Source: Nitrosomonas sp. (GTDB lineage Bacteria > Pseudomonadota > Gammaproteobacteria > Burkholderiales > Nitrosomonadaceae). Taken from it: a stretch of DNA of 44,175 nt. Below, in pieces: positions 1-8,575 of the stretch. The notes below the pieces were generated by a model, which saw only the letters and a program-made list of their open reading frames with translations, was not told the DNA's origin and ran no database searches. The translations under genes and the position numbers were made by a program. Where the stretch lies: contig JADZAR010000099.1 of the NCBI GenBank assembly GCA_020852475.1, positions 1-44,175 on the forward strand, given 5' to 3'. Positions within the stretch are counted from its first letter, which is position 1. Every line of letters begins with the position of its first letter.

Positions 1-902
1 ATCGCGCCATTGGAATTGTCGAACGTGCACTTTCGCTGCATGGTGCGCCGATTTATGTACGCCACGAGGTGGTGCACAATCGCTTTGTGGTTGAAGATCT
101 GGAGAGAAAGGGGGCGGTTTTTGTTGAGAATCTCGATGAAGTGCCCAAAAACAGCATTCTGATTTTCAGCGCGCATGGTGTTTCACATGCCGTACGTCGC
201 GAGGCCGCTGAACGTAAACTCAAGGTATTTGATGCCACTTGCCCGCTAGTGACAAAAGTGCATGTCGAGGTCGCAAAAATGCGCAAGGAGGGCAAGGAAA
301 TTGTCATGATCGGCCATCAAGGCCATCCTGAAGTTGAAGGCACGATGGGGCAGATTGAAGGCGGCGATACAGGTATGTATCTTGTCGAGACGGAAGAGGA
401 TGTTCAGAAGCTGCAAGTCAAGGATGAGTCCAATCTGGCGTATGTCACGCAGACGACTTTGTCTGTTGATGACGCCGCACGTATTGTTAATGCTTTGAAG
501 ATGCGTTTTCCAAAAATCAGCGGTCCTAAAAAAGATGATATCTGTTATGCGACGCAGAATCGACAGGATGCTGTGAAGAAAATGGTAAAACAATGCGATC
601 TGGCGATCGTGGTCGGCTCACCGAACAGCTCGAACTCCAACCGGCTGTGTGAAGTTGCGCGGAATGCGAATGTCGAGGCATACATGGTGGATAATGCTGA
701 GCAGTTGAAAGAAGAATGGTTTGTCGGCAAACACCATATCGGTATCACTGCAGGAGCATCGGCGCCTGAGATTCTGGTGCAGCAGGTTTTGTCCAGGATT
801 AAACAGATTGGTGCGCAGCAAACCGGTGAGGCGGTGACAATCGAGGAACTGGGTGGCGTTGTCGAGTCGGTGGTTTTTCCGATGCCTAAGGGCATAGAAT
901 AG
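1..902 (+). CDS. ispH: 4-hydroxy-3-methylbut-2-enyl diphosphate reductase (5' truncated by window)
   Basis: IspH/LytB is the last enzyme of the MEP isoprenoid pathway. It reduces HMBPP to IPP and DMAPP with a [4Fe-4S] cluster. The frame is open from base 3 to the TAG at 900-902, so the gene enters from the left edge; the visible part is about 299 residues of a family usually near 310-320. The first visible residues ([20 protein letters not shown]) are typical of IspH just after its first cluster cysteine, which is therefore outside the window. The other two cluster cysteines are visible in [11 protein letters not shown] (about base 240) and [11 protein letters not shown] (about base 545). The [13 protein letters not shown] and [10 protein letters not shown] substrate loops are intact. 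IspH supplies the isoprenoid units that feed squalene and hopanoids, the end products of the block at 15.6-20.4 kb. Identification is very secure. Confidence 0.97.
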   Translation, partial: RAIGIVERALSLHGAPIYVRHEVVHNRFVVEDLERKGAVFVENLDEVPKNSILIFSAHGVSHAVRREAAERKLKVFDATCPLVTKVHVEVAKMRKEGKEIVMIGHQGHPEVEGTMGQIEGGDTGMYLVETEEDVQKLQVKDESNLAYVTQTTLSVDDAARIVNALKMRFPKISGPKKDDICYATQNRQDAVKKMVKQCDLAIVVGSPNSSNSNRLCEVARNANVEAYMVDNAEQLKEEWFVGKHHIGITAGASAPEILVQQVLSRIKQIGAQQTGEAVTIEELGGVVESVVFPMPKGIE

Positions 903-1010
903 AAACTGTCTGCAAAAACCATTCAGCTTACATACATTAAAACTCAGGACTCCTGGTCTTTCATTCTGGTGAGGGGAGTTTGATAATCTTGATTTCTGAG
1001 TGTAATCGGC

Positions 1011-2174
1011 CTATTTAAGGTGCGTAGTATGAGGGAAAGGTGATGAATGGCATTGTGACCATCCTGATTGATAGGGACTGACATCAATTTGCTGTGTTGA
1101 GCCAGTGATGGTGTTAGTAAGAATTTCAGCGCTTGCGGGCGCCATGGTTACGCCATAGCGGAAGTGACCACTATTCAAATAAAGATTGGTCAATTCCGGA
1201 TGACGGCCTATGGTCGGGATGTTCAACGGGGAACATGGGCGTAGTCCGGACCAGTGGCCGATAACAGCTCTGTCATGTAATTGAGGTAGAATGGACTGCG
1301 CCTGTTTCAGTAATTTTCGCCGGACTGATGTGGTAATTCGTTTATCAAAGCCGGTATTTTCCACTGTACTGCCAAGTAACAAGTGTCCATCTTGCCGTGG
1401 TATAAGATAAAGGCTCTCCTGGACGACGATGGTTGATAGCGGCTGAGCATCAAATTTGAATAACAACATCTGTCCTTTGACAGGCTGAATATTCAAGCCC
1501 AAGGCATGTTCGCCGAGTACCCGCTGACTCCATGCGCCTGCTGCAATGATGTAATTGTCCGCTTCAAATATACCGCATGATGATTGGATGGATAGAATTT
1601 TATTCTGCTGAACTTTCCAGTTTTGCACGCAGCAGTTTTCAACGAGATGTCCGCCAAGCTGAATCACGCGCTGGCGCAACGCTTGCAGTAGTCGCGGATT
1701 ACGGATTTGCGCGATGTCGGGCAGAACAACAGCTTCGATACTGTCCGAACCATCATTGGCTGTGTGTTGATTTACTTCAACAGGGAGGGGTATCGGCAGT
1801 ATTTTTCTTTGCATGTTGATGCCATGCGTTGCGCACCAGGCTGTGGCGTTTTGTATGTCTACAGGCGGTAATACAATCATGCCACATTGATGATATTCCG
1901 GATCGATACCGGTTGCGTTATGCAATGTGGCGCTCCAATCAGGAAACAAGGTGGTGCTGTAATGGACCAATTGTGTCACGGCATCGGTATAATTCCAGGG
2001 ACAAATCGGCGAGAGAATGCCCCCGCCAGCCCAAGAAGATTCCATACCGGTTTTTCCGCGTTCAAGAATTCTAACCTTGGCGCCACTTTCCAGCAGTTTC
2101 AATGCCGTAGCCAGACCGATTACGCCTGCTCCTACAATAATGATGTCGTGTGTTGTAAGCGTCCGCGGCTTCAT
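1011..2174 (-). CDS. thiO: Glycine oxidase ThiO
   Basis: This 387-residue FAD-dependent amine oxidase of the DAO family resembles ThiO, which oxidises glycine to iminoglycine for the thiazole moiety of thiamine. The N-terminal FAD-binding Rossmann motif GAGVIGLA is at residues 16-23. The ThiO signature MESSWAGGGILSP follows at about 43-55, and the C-terminal FAD segment has LYLNSGHFRYGVTMAP. Length is normal for the family (about 350-390). The gene stands alone: the neighbouring protoglobin on the same strand is separated by 173 bp holding a perfect inverted repeat, and no thiS/thiG lies nearby in the window. Substrate preference (glycine versus another D-amino acid or amine) cannot be settled from sequence. 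Confidence 0.9.
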   Translation of the reverse strand: MKPRTLTTHDIIIVGAGVIGLATALKLLESGAKVRILERGKTGMESSWAGGGILSPICPWNYTDAVTQLVHYSTTLFPDWSATLHNATGIDPEYHQCGMIVLPPVDIQNATAWCATHGINMQRKILPIPLPVEVNQHTANDGSDSIEAVVLPDIAQIRNPRLLQALRQRVIQLGGHLVENCCVQNWKVQQNKILSIQSSCGIFEADNYIIAAGAWSQRVLGEHALGLNIQPVKGQMLLFKFDAQPLSTIVVQESLYLIPRQDGHLLLGSTVENTGFDKRITTSVRRKLLKQAQSILPQLHDRAVIGHWSGLRPCSPLNIPTIGRHPELTNLYLNSGHFRYGVTMAPASAEILTNTITGSTQQIDVSPYQSGWSQCHSSPFPHTTHLK

Positions 2175-2261
2175 GCGTTAAGGTTGTGGTGTATCTGAAT
2201 TCAGAAACACACGCTTTATAAGTGGGTCGGATTGTTGTTGCGGCAGCAGAAAGGACAAGGC

Positions 2262-2292
2262 GTGAATCATTTCCGATCCGAAAATGATTCAC
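2262..2292. repeat. Perfect 11-bp inverted repeat between protoglobin and thiO genes
   Basis: GTGAATCATTT (2262-2272) and AAATGATTCAC (2282-2292) are exact reverse complements around a 9-base loop. The site lies 55 bp past the protoglobin stop and 88 bp before thiO. No clear T-tract follows on either strand, so it is not a classical intrinsic terminator. It may be an operator for thiO or a 3'-end stem for the protoglobin transcript. Confidence 0.6.
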
Positions 2293-2347
2293 TGGTAATT
2301 AATGTAGAAGAAAGCAGGAACAGCGATTATGGTATTCCTTATTTTTC

Positions 2348-2938
2348 TTAAAATTGATTATCGCGAATATAAGGCTGTGACCACAGAATGACCTGCATCA
2401 GTACGGATTTACGCCAAGCATCCTGCATTTTGTCGACATCCTGTGCTGAATGGCCGCCTTTTTCCAGGAACGGGCGCAATGTGGTCGTGATCGGCACCTG
2501 AAGTGCGAGTATGTAGCGTAAATTGATGATAGGTACAGAGTCGACACCGTCAGTTTTATTCTTCTTTATACTGTTGTGGCGTAATCCGATTTCATATTGA
2601 TAGTTAAGCCAGCTTTGGTCGTAATCGGCGTTGGCGGTATCCAGAATCCATTGCCCGAAACGTTTGCGTACGGCGCCAAGATAATCCATATTGGGTTGAC
2701 CATCCGAAGCTTTTGTAAAATAGTGCAGCAAAAATGGTGTTGAACCGACGAAACCGTACCAGACGTCCAGAATTTCCTCGATTTGTCCTTTCAAAATATC
2801 GTGAGACATTTTTAAATAGCGTACATCATCTTCACCAAACAAAGCGGCTTGCTTAAGTTTCGCAAAATCATCCACAGAGATGGGGGAAGTTGCCACTTCA
2901 GCTGTGCCATAGGTATATCCAGGAATATTAGCAGTCAT
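2348..2938 (-). CDS. Stand-alone protoglobin (single-domain heme globin)
   Basis: This 196-residue protein matches the protoglobin family typified by Methanosarcina acetivorans Pgb (195 residues), the single-domain relatives of globin-coupled sensors, which bind O2, CO and NO. Visible hallmarks are VWYGFVGS at residues 59-66, giving the distal-pocket Trp60 and Tyr61 known from MaPgb; RKRFGQWILDT at 91-101, with a Phe in the E helix; and YEIGLRH, ending in His121, the expected proximal heme ligand. The characteristic NKTDGVDSVPIINLRY segment follows. No signalling domain is fused: the protein ends right after the globin fold. The start is well supported by AAGGA about 7 bases before the ATG. 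A perfect 12-bp inverted repeat lies about 50 bp upstream. A role in NO or O2 chemistry is plausible for an ammonia oxidiser exposed to NO, but that is inference. Confidence 0.9.
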   Translation of the reverse strand: MTANIPGYTYGTAEVATSPISVDDFAKLKQAALFGEDDVRYLKMSHDILKGQIEEILDVWYGFVGSTPFLLHYFTKASDGQPNMDYLGAVRKRFGQWILDTANADYDQSWLNYQYEIGLRHNSIKKNKTDGVDSVPIINLRYILALQVPITTTLRPFLEKGGHSAQDVDKMQDAWRKSVLMQVILWSQPYIRDNQF

Positions 2939-2987
2939 TAAAATTTCCTTTTAATTACGATTGATTTTAACATCGAACATACTGATA

Positions 2988-3024
2988 TAGCCGACAGATA
3001 CAAAGAATGCGGATCTGTCGGCTA
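2988..3024. promoter_or_regulatory. Perfect 12-bp inverted repeat in the protoglobin upstream region (candidate operator)
   Basis: TAGCCGACAGAT (2988-2999) and ATCTGTCGGCTA (3013-3024) are exact reverse complements with a 13-base loop, about 50 bp upstream of the protoglobin ATG. Reading the minus strand, a weak promoter-like pair TTGTAT / 16 bases / TATGTT overlaps the repeat, so a bound regulator could control initiation. There is no U-tract, which argues against a terminator for the upstream 173-residue gene. Confidence 0.5.
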
Positions 3025-3179
3025 AATCATTGAATTAGGCGGAAAATTCCGGATTGCGTGCGATGAGAATCACATAACCGGAACTTGTGCCGGAGGTGAT
3101 TCTACCGCATTGATTGAAAAATGCGCATGACTTTGATTTTTGATTTGCTGTAGTTGTCAACTATCCAGGCATATCAGTT

Positions 3180-3701
3180 TTATGCCGAGCCAAAATTTAA
3201 ATCCGCAATCAAGGTCATATCCTTTTTTCTTTGTTGCACTGCGGTGCGCAGTTTATTTAAAAGTGCACTTAATTGCAGATTGAAACTGTCCGCTGCTATG
3301 GCGCGATTCCATTCATCACCGTCAGGATCTGTTTCATCCAGATTTCTCCAGAAGAAAAGGCAGAAATCCTGGAAAGGGACGGGCTGCGCAGCAATCAGAT
3401 CGGCTTTGTTTTTTTGGCTGATCCACGGTTGTCTTCGTTTTATCAAATCTTCAGCACCGTGAAGAACAGTAACAGTCAGAAAATCGTATAAATCCGCAGT
3501 GCAACGAATTTTTTCAAACGCTGAAAGAATTTGTCCATTCCTGTTCATTGCTATTAGTTGTTGCAGTGCTTCAGTAGAAACTTTCAGGCTGACTCCCGTT
3601 TGCAAGGTATAAATTTTATCAAGCGTCATAGAAGATTGGAATTGAATCGGAGAATCAAAAAATAACAATCGATTAGATTTGTAATTCTTTGCAAGGTTCA
3701 T
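3180..3701 (-). CDS. Hypothetical protein, 173 residues
   Basis: I do not recognise this protein. It is a soluble-looking chain without signal peptide, membrane helix or Cys/His cluster. It is rich in helix-forming stretches (about residues 45-60 and 143-163) and has a Trp/Asp-rich middle (FFWRNLDETDPDGDEWNRA). The open frame fills most of the gap between tyrS and the protoglobin gene on the same strand, and starts 71 bp past the tyrS stop. No good Shine-Dalgarno precedes the ATG at 3701; an internal ATG at 3629 (MTLDKIYTLQ) is an alternative start. Base composition resembles the neighbours. Reality as a gene is likely but function is unknown, and a link to the protoglobin is only positional. 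Confidence 0.6.
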   Translation of the reverse strand: MNLAKNYKSNRLLFFDSPIQFQSSMTLDKIYTLQTGVSLKVSTEALQQLIAMNRNGQILSAFEKIRCTADLYDFLTVTVLHGAEDLIKRRQPWISQKNKADLIAAQPVPFQDFCLFFWRNLDETDPDGDEWNRAIAADSFNLQLSALLNKLRTAVQQRKKDMTLIADLNFGSA

Positions 3702-3772
3702 TTGCTTTCGCTTGTATTCTGTATTACTGGCATTTTGCCCGGCGTATATTTTTTGTAGTGAGATCGGGCAAG

Positions 3773-4975
3773 CTAATTGATGGTTACTCTAGCAAACTTC
3801 CGTTTGCCGACCTGAACGACAATCAATGCGCCGCGAGATAGTTTCAATGATTTATCCTCAATCTTATCCCCGTTAATTTTCACTGCTCCCTGTTCAATCA
3901 TACGCAGCGACTCGCTGGTGCTAGCCGTCAATCCGGTCTGTTTTAGAAGCTGTGTCAAAAAAATTTCATCATCGGTAATGTGCAGGATTTTTTCGGGTAT
4001 ATCCTCGGGTAGCGCGCCACGCTTGAAGCGCGTTTCAAAATCAATCAATGCGTTTTCGGCTTCCTTGCGGCTATGGAAGCGTGTCACTATTTCTTGCGCA
4101 AAAAGCACTTTGATATCCCTTGGATTGCGACCGTCGTTGACTTCTCTGCGCCATGTGCGAATGGTCTCCAGGGACTCAAATGAGAGCAGATCGATATAAC
4201 GCCACATTAATTGGTCTGATACGGACATTAATTTGCCAAAAATTTCCTTCGGATTTTCGGTAATGCCGACATAGTTGTTTAGTGATTTGGACATTTTATT
4301 GACGCCATCGAGGCCTTCCAGAAGCGGCATCGTGAGTATGCATTGCTGTGGTTGATCAAAATGCCGTTGCAATTCGCGTCCCATTAGGAGGTTGAATTTC
4401 TGATCGGTGCCGCCCAGTTCGAGATCGGCTTTTAGCGCGACAGAATCATAACCCTGAACTAGCGGATATAAAAACTCATGTATCGCGATGGACTGGTTGT
4501 TGCGATAGCGTTTTTCAAAATCATCGCGTTCAAGCATGCGGGCAACGGTATAAGTAGCGGCTAACCGAATAAGGTCCGCCGCGTTGAACTGATTCATCCA
4601 GGTCGAGTTAAAGACAATTTCAGTTTTCTCGGGATGCAGAATTTTGAATACCTGGGCAGTGTACGATTTTGCATTCTCAACTACTTGTTCGCGTGTCAGC
4701 GGAGGGCGCGTCGTATTTTTGCCGCTGGGATCGCCGATCATGCCGGTGAAATCACCGATCAGAAATAAAATATGGTGTCCCAGATCCTGTAGCTGTCTCA
4801 TTTTGTTGAGCAATACGGCGTGTCCCAGATGCAAATCAGGTGCGGTGGGATCAAACCCGGCTTTTACTCGTAATCGTTTCCCGGTGCGCAGCCTGTCTTC
4901 CAATTCTTTTTCGATGAGTAGTTCATGGCTGCCGTGTTTAATGATTTCCAAATGCTGGCTGATAGATATGTTCAC
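3773..4975 (-). CDS. tyrS: Tyrosyl-tRNA synthetase
   Basis: This 400-residue class I aminoacyl-tRNA synthetase charges tRNA-Tyr. The HIGH-type motif is HLGH at residues 49-52 inside [14 protein letters not shown], and the KMSKS loop is at 227-231. Tyrosine-binding residues fall within [20 protein letters not shown], with DQKFN following. A C-terminal S4 RNA-binding domain spans roughly 335-398 ([19 protein letters not shown]). Length and motifs fit the TyrS group common in betaproteobacteria. The gene is divergent from the M23 peptidase gene across a 196-bp intergenic region, the same arrangement seen in many relatives. Confidence 0.97.
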   Translation of the reverse strand: MNISISQHLEIIKHGSHELLIEKELEDRLRTGKRLRVKAGFDPTAPDLHLGHAVLLNKMRQLQDLGHHILFLIGDFTGMIGDPSGKNTTRPPLTREQVVENAKSYTAQVFKILHPEKTEIVFNSTWMNQFNAADLIRLAATYTVARMLERDDFEKRYRNNQSIAIHEFLYPLVQGYDSVALKADLELGGTDQKFNLLMGRELQRHFDQPQQCILTMPLLEGLDGVNKMSKSLNNYVGITENPKEIFGKLMSVSDQLMWRYIDLLSFESLETIRTWRREVNDGRNPRDIKVLFAQEIVTRFHSRKEAENALIDFETRFKRGALPEDIPEKILHITDDEIFLTQLLKQTGLTASTSESLRMIEQGAVKINGDKIEDKSLKLSRGALIVVQVGKRKFARVTIN

Positions 4976-5171
4976 GATAAATAAGTCTTAAAAAAACATT
5001 CGCTGAAGCTGGTTGGCGCATGCAAAACCCATGCATTTACGTTCAAAGCCGCAATTTCGTAAATTGTACTTTGGTACATGGCTTGCAATTTTTCATGTTA
5101 GAATCGCACAGATTTTTTGTAGCAGCATGATATAAATTTTAAAGCTAAATAAGCAAAGGGGGCCAACCTAC

Positions 5172-6512
5172 ATGCGATTTATGCCAATACGCAGCAAATC
5201 TGGAATTCTAGCGCAAAAATCATCCCGACTGACCAAAAAAAAACTACGCTGGTTAATTGTTCTGTCCACTATACCCTTATTTGGTTTTGTGACTGCATTT
5301 GGTATAGCACCTAGCTCTACATTGTATCAGGACGTTCCGATTGAAGAAGTTGTTCGTGATCTGTATTTACCTGATGTTATTCCTGAACTTGAAATCACAT
5401 CGAATGAACCTTTCTGGCAGCAGGAAAACATTCGTCGCGGCGACACCGTTTCAGCAATACTCGACCGGCTGAATGTCAATCCGCAAGATAAAGTTGAATT
5501 CATGCGCGTAGCGCGAAACAGTCGAGCAATGCGCCAGCTGGTCCCAGGCAAAACGATACAAGCACAAACTACAGCAGACGGTGAATTAGTTACGCTGCGC
5601 TATTTCTTTGGTCAGGAAGAATTGTTTCTGATGGAAAAGACGGACAATGGTTTTATGATGTCCGAGCAAAAAATTGAACTTGAGACTCAAATACAGATGA
5701 AATCCGGTGTTGTGAACAGTTCTTTGTTTGCCGCGACGGATAGTGCGGGTATTCCCAATACGATTACGCTGCAGATGATAGAGATTCTGGCCTCTGACAT
5801 CGATTTCCACCGTGATTTGCACAAAGGGGATCGCTTTGCAGTTGTTTATGAAACATTTATCAATAACGATGGAGAACATGCCAAAGTTGGCAAAGTCCTG
5901 GCTGTAGAATTTGTCAATAAAGACAAGACTTATCAAGCTGTCTTTTTTCAATCGTCCAATGGTGATTTTGGTTATTATTCGCCTGACGGAAAAAGTCTAC
6001 GTAAGGCTTTTCTTATGGCGCCGCTCGATTTTTCACGCATCAGCTCGGGTTTTTCCAGCGCACGTTTTCATCCGGTTCTCAAAGAATGGCGCGCACACAA
6101 GGGTATAGACTATGCCGCGCCGACTGGAACGCCGGTCAAGGCAACAGCGGATGGCGCGGTGAATTTTGTTGGTACGCAGCGGGGGTATGGTAAGCTGGTT
6201 GTTCTTAAACATACTGGTCCCTATGAAACAGCCTATGGTCATTTGTCCCGTTTCGCAAAGGGACTGGCGAATGGATCCCGAGTCAAACAAGGCGACATCA
6301 TCGGTTATGTAGGTATGACGGGTATGGCGACGGGGCCACATCTTCATTATGAATTAAGAGTGAGTGGCGTGCAGCGTGATCCTGCAAAAGTTGCTTTACC
6401 GGCTGCGACGCCTATAGCCAAGAAAGATATTTCAGCTTTTCGGAGCGAAGCCGAGTCACTGGTCGCGCGGTTGGATATTATCCGGAATATGCATTTCGCC
6501 GCATTGGATTAG
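5172..6512 (+). CDS. M23 family metallopeptidase (membrane-anchored peptidoglycan endopeptidase)
   Basis: This 446-residue zinc endopeptidase of the LytM/MepM type is expected to cut peptide cross-links in peptidoglycan on the periplasmic side. An N-terminal basic stretch precedes one membrane helix at about residues 27-45 (LIVLSTIPLFGFVTAFGIA). An OapA/LysM-like region follows (RRGDTVSAILDRLNV, about 89-103). The catalytic M23 domain occupies about 290-410, with zinc ligands His309 and Asp313 (AHKGIDYAAPTGTPV) and the HLH motif at 390-392 (GPHLHYELR), so it looks active. ATG at 5172 and ATG at 5181 are both possible starts. anmK follows after 21 bp, suggesting cotranscription of cell-wall cleavage and recycling functions. 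Confidence 0.93.
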   Translation: MRFMPIRSKSGILAQKSSRLTKKKLRWLIVLSTIPLFGFVTAFGIAPSSTLYQDVPIEEVVRDLYLPDVIPELEITSNEPFWQQENIRRGDTVSAILDRLNVNPQDKVEFMRVARNSRAMRQLVPGKTIQAQTTADGELVTLRYFFGQEELFLMEKTDNGFMMSEQKIELETQIQMKSGVVNSSLFAATDSAGIPNTITLQMIEILASDIDFHRDLHKGDRFAVVYETFINNDGEHAKVGKVLAVEFVNKDKTYQAVFFQSSNGDFGYYSPDGKSLRKAFLMAPLDFSRISSGFSSARFHPVLKEWRAHKGIDYAAPTGTPVKATADGAVNFVGTQRGYGKLVVLKHTGPYETAYGHLSRFAKGLANGSRVKQGDIIGYVGMTGMATGPHLHYELRVSGVQRDPAKVALPAATPIAKKDISAFRSEAESLVARLDIIRNMHFAALD

Positions 6513-6533
6513 TTTTATAAGTCCGGTCAGCTT

Positions 6534-7634
6534 TTGGAATCAGTTTATTATATAGGCATCATGTCAGGCACAAGCCTGGATGGCGTCGATGCAGTACTGG
6601 TCGATTTAGGACTTCAACAGCGCAGACTGGTTAAAACTTTTTTTCTACCTTATGACGATAAGCTGAAGGCGAAATTGCTGGCGTTGCAGTATCCGAATGA
6701 CGATGAACTGAATCGGGCTGCGTTGATGGCTAATCAATTAGCTAACCTGTATGCGCAAGCTATTGGCGGTCTGTTTGAAAATGATTCATACCTGTTGCAG
6801 GATGTAATGGCGATCGGTTGTCATGGTCAGACCATACGGCACTGCCCGCAAGACGATAAACGCTATACCATACAACTTGTTAATGCGGCGCTTCTTGCCG
6901 AATTAACACAGACAACGGTTGTTGCCGACTTCAGGAGTCGGGATATCGCGGCTGGCGGTCAGGGAGCCCCGCTGGTGCCTGCTTTTCATCAAGCGCTGTT
7001 CATGGATACGGAGCATCAGCGCATCATCGTTAATATCGGCGGGATTGCCAACATAACCTATCTCGATGTCGATGCGCCGCTAACAGGTTTTGACTGCGGG
7101 CCGGGTAATCTATTAATGGATGCATGGTGTGCATATCATCGTGGGCAATCCTATGACAAGAATGGTCAATGGGCTGCGACTGGAGAAGTGCTTCCCGATT
7201 TGCTTGAGAAGCTCTACGCAGATGAATTCTTTGCCAATCCTCCGCCTAAAAGCACGGGTAGAGATTTATTTAATTTCAGATGGCTGGAACGCCACTTGCA
7301 CGGTGGTGAGTTTCCTGAAGATGTACAGCGCACATTACTGCAACTGACTGTACTTTCAATTGTATCGGCGATCAATCAATACTATCCGGCAACTGATGAG
7401 GTTTATTTATGTGGCGGTGGGGCGCATAACAGGTTGTTGTTCGACACAATTAAGAATCAATTACCCTCCAGCAGGGTGGCGCTGACCGATGAGCTCGGTG
7501 TTACGGCGGACTGGGTGGAGGCTTATGCATTTGCCTGGCTTGCACAGCAAGCCATTTGTGGGCAGCCAGGCAACGTGCCTTCAGTAACCGGTGCAAAAGG
7601 AAAGCGAATACTTGGCGCTATTTATCCGGCTTGA
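6534..7634 (+). CDS. anmK: Anhydro-N-acetylmuramic acid kinase
   Basis: AnmK phosphorylates and opens 1,6-anhydro-MurNAc released during peptidoglycan turnover, giving MurNAc-6-P for recycling. The 366-residue protein has the N-terminal ATPase-fold motif YIGIMSGTSLDGVDAVLVD, the GCHGQTIRH segment, VADFRSRDIAAGGQGAPLVP, and GFDCGPGNLLMDAW, all characteristic. Family length is about 360-375. The likely start is TTG at 6534. The next in-frame ATG lies inside the essential first strand (MSGTSLDG), so it cannot be the true start. No strong Shine-Dalgarno is seen, consistent with coupling to the M23 gene 21 bp upstream. Confidence 0.95.
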   Translation: MESVYYIGIMSGTSLDGVDAVLVDLGLQQRRLVKTFFLPYDDKLKAKLLALQYPNDDELNRAALMANQLANLYAQAIGGLFENDSYLLQDVMAIGCHGQTIRHCPQDDKRYTIQLVNAALLAELTQTTVVADFRSRDIAAGGQGAPLVPAFHQALFMDTEHQRIIVNIGGIANITYLDVDAPLTGFDCGPGNLLMDAWCAYHRGQSYDKNGQWAATGEVLPDLLEKLYADEFFANPPPKSTGRDLFNFRWLERHLHGGEFPEDVQRTLLQLTVLSIVSAINQYYPATDEVYLCGGGAHNRLLFDTIKNQLPSSRVALTDELGVTADWVEAYAFAWLAQQAICGQPGNVPSVTGAKGKRILGAIYPA

Positions 7635-7704
7635 AGACATCGGAAGCAACGAAATAAAGCGTACTCGTCATCCGTGGTTAGGCATGCAAATCTCCGATTT
7701 TCTT

Positions 7705-8040
7705 TCAAACAGAAAAGGATGAGCCGCATCCGCACGTGCTTGATGCGGCAGGGTTCTTGATTACAAATTGTGCACCCTGAATGTTTTCCTGATAATCAAT
7801 CTCGGCGCCGGCCAGATACTGATAACTCATGGAATCTACCAGTAGCTGCACACCGTTCTTTTCCGTGATCATGTCGTCATCGTTGATGACTTCATCAAAT
7901 GTAAATCCATACTGAAAGCCGGAACAACCGCCGCCACTGATAAAAACTCTAAGTTTTAGTGTGGGATTGCCTTCTTCTTCGATTAATTGCCTGACTTTGT
8001 CAGCGGCGCTTTCGGTAAATGCGAGTGGTGAATTGTTCAT
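7705..8040 (-). CDS. erpA: Iron-sulfur cluster insertion protein ErpA
   Basis: This A-type carrier of 111 residues delivers Fe-S clusters to target apoproteins; in Escherichia coli IspG/IspH of the isoprenoid pathway depend on it. The three conserved cysteines are present: Cys39 in [13 protein letters not shown] and Cys103/Cys105 in the C-terminal CGCGSSFSV. The [17 protein letters not shown] segment is typical of ErpA rather than IscA/SufA. The gene is 87 bp downstream of bactofilin on the same strand and convergent with anmK. Confidence 0.95.
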   Translation of the reverse strand: MNNSPLAFTESAADKVRQLIEEEGNPTLKLRVFISGGGCSGFQYGFTFDEVINDDDMITEKNGVQLLVDSMSYQYLAGAEIDYQENIQGAQFVIKNPAASSTCGCGSSFSV

Positions 8041-8127
8041 GCCAGAAGCTTCGATCTCAGTGAGTATTATCTGGAAAATTGTTATAAAAACCTATTAGAG
8101 TACACATGTTATTGTGCAGTTCATACA

Positions 8128-8565
8128 TCAATCATCTTTATTTTTTGATTTGTGTTCGGATGTTGTAGAAATCAATGCGGGTGTATGGTTTGTTTGAATT
8201 TTTCGATCACTGCGTATCATTTTTCCGTCAACCGATGCCCCAAGCTGTACTTCAATGACTTCATAATAAACATCACCGTGAATCTCTGCATTGCTTTGTA
8301 GTTCAAGATATTTTGCTGCTATGACGGGGCCGTTTACCATGCCGTTTATAATCACATTGGCAACCTGAATTTTGCCGTGGATTTGACCCGCATTACTCAA
8401 TACCAGTGTACTATGTTCATCTTCCCCGGCAATGACATTTCCATTGATGCGTCCGTCAATCCGCAGGCCGCCGGTAAAACTGATATCGCCCTTTATTTGC
8501 GTATTTGTACCGATCAATGTATCGATATGATTGTTAAACTTGGTTCTTTTCTTTTTACCGAACAT
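8128..8565 (-). CDS. Bactofilin family cytoskeletal protein
   Basis: Bactofilins are polymerising beta-helical scaffold proteins that position cell-wall or polysaccharide enzymes at the inner membrane. The core has the repetitive pattern LIGTNTQIKGDISFTGGLRI, DGRINGNVIAG, GQIHGKIQVANVIINGMVNG and AEIHGDVYYEVIEV, typical of the DUF583/bactofilin right-handed beta-helix (residues about 13-115). A flexible polar tail ends the protein. The start at 8565 (MFGKKKRTKFNN) is preferred over one nine codons upstream because an AAAGAGC purine stretch sits correctly before it and because the longer start would overlap the upstream gene. About 145 residues. It follows a coiled-coil membrane protein gene by 10 bp, so the two are probably cotranslated and may interact. 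Confidence 0.92.
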   Translation of the reverse strand: MFGKKKRTKFNNHIDTLIGTNTQIKGDISFTGGLRIDGRINGNVIAGEDEHSTLVLSNAGQIHGKIQVANVIINGMVNGPVIAAKYLELQSNAEIHGDVYYEVIEVQLGASVDGKMIRSDRKIQTNHTPALISTTSEHKSKNKDD

Positions 8566-8575
8566 GATTTGCTCT

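Noticed and set aside
902-1010. Intrinsic terminator after ispH
   Set aside because: Only a 6-bp AAACTC/GAGTTT pairing with a long loop and no T-tract is visible.
2071-2292. 73-codon minus-strand frame upstream of thiO
   Set aside because: It overlaps thiO in another frame and contains the inverted repeat; composition is not protein-like.
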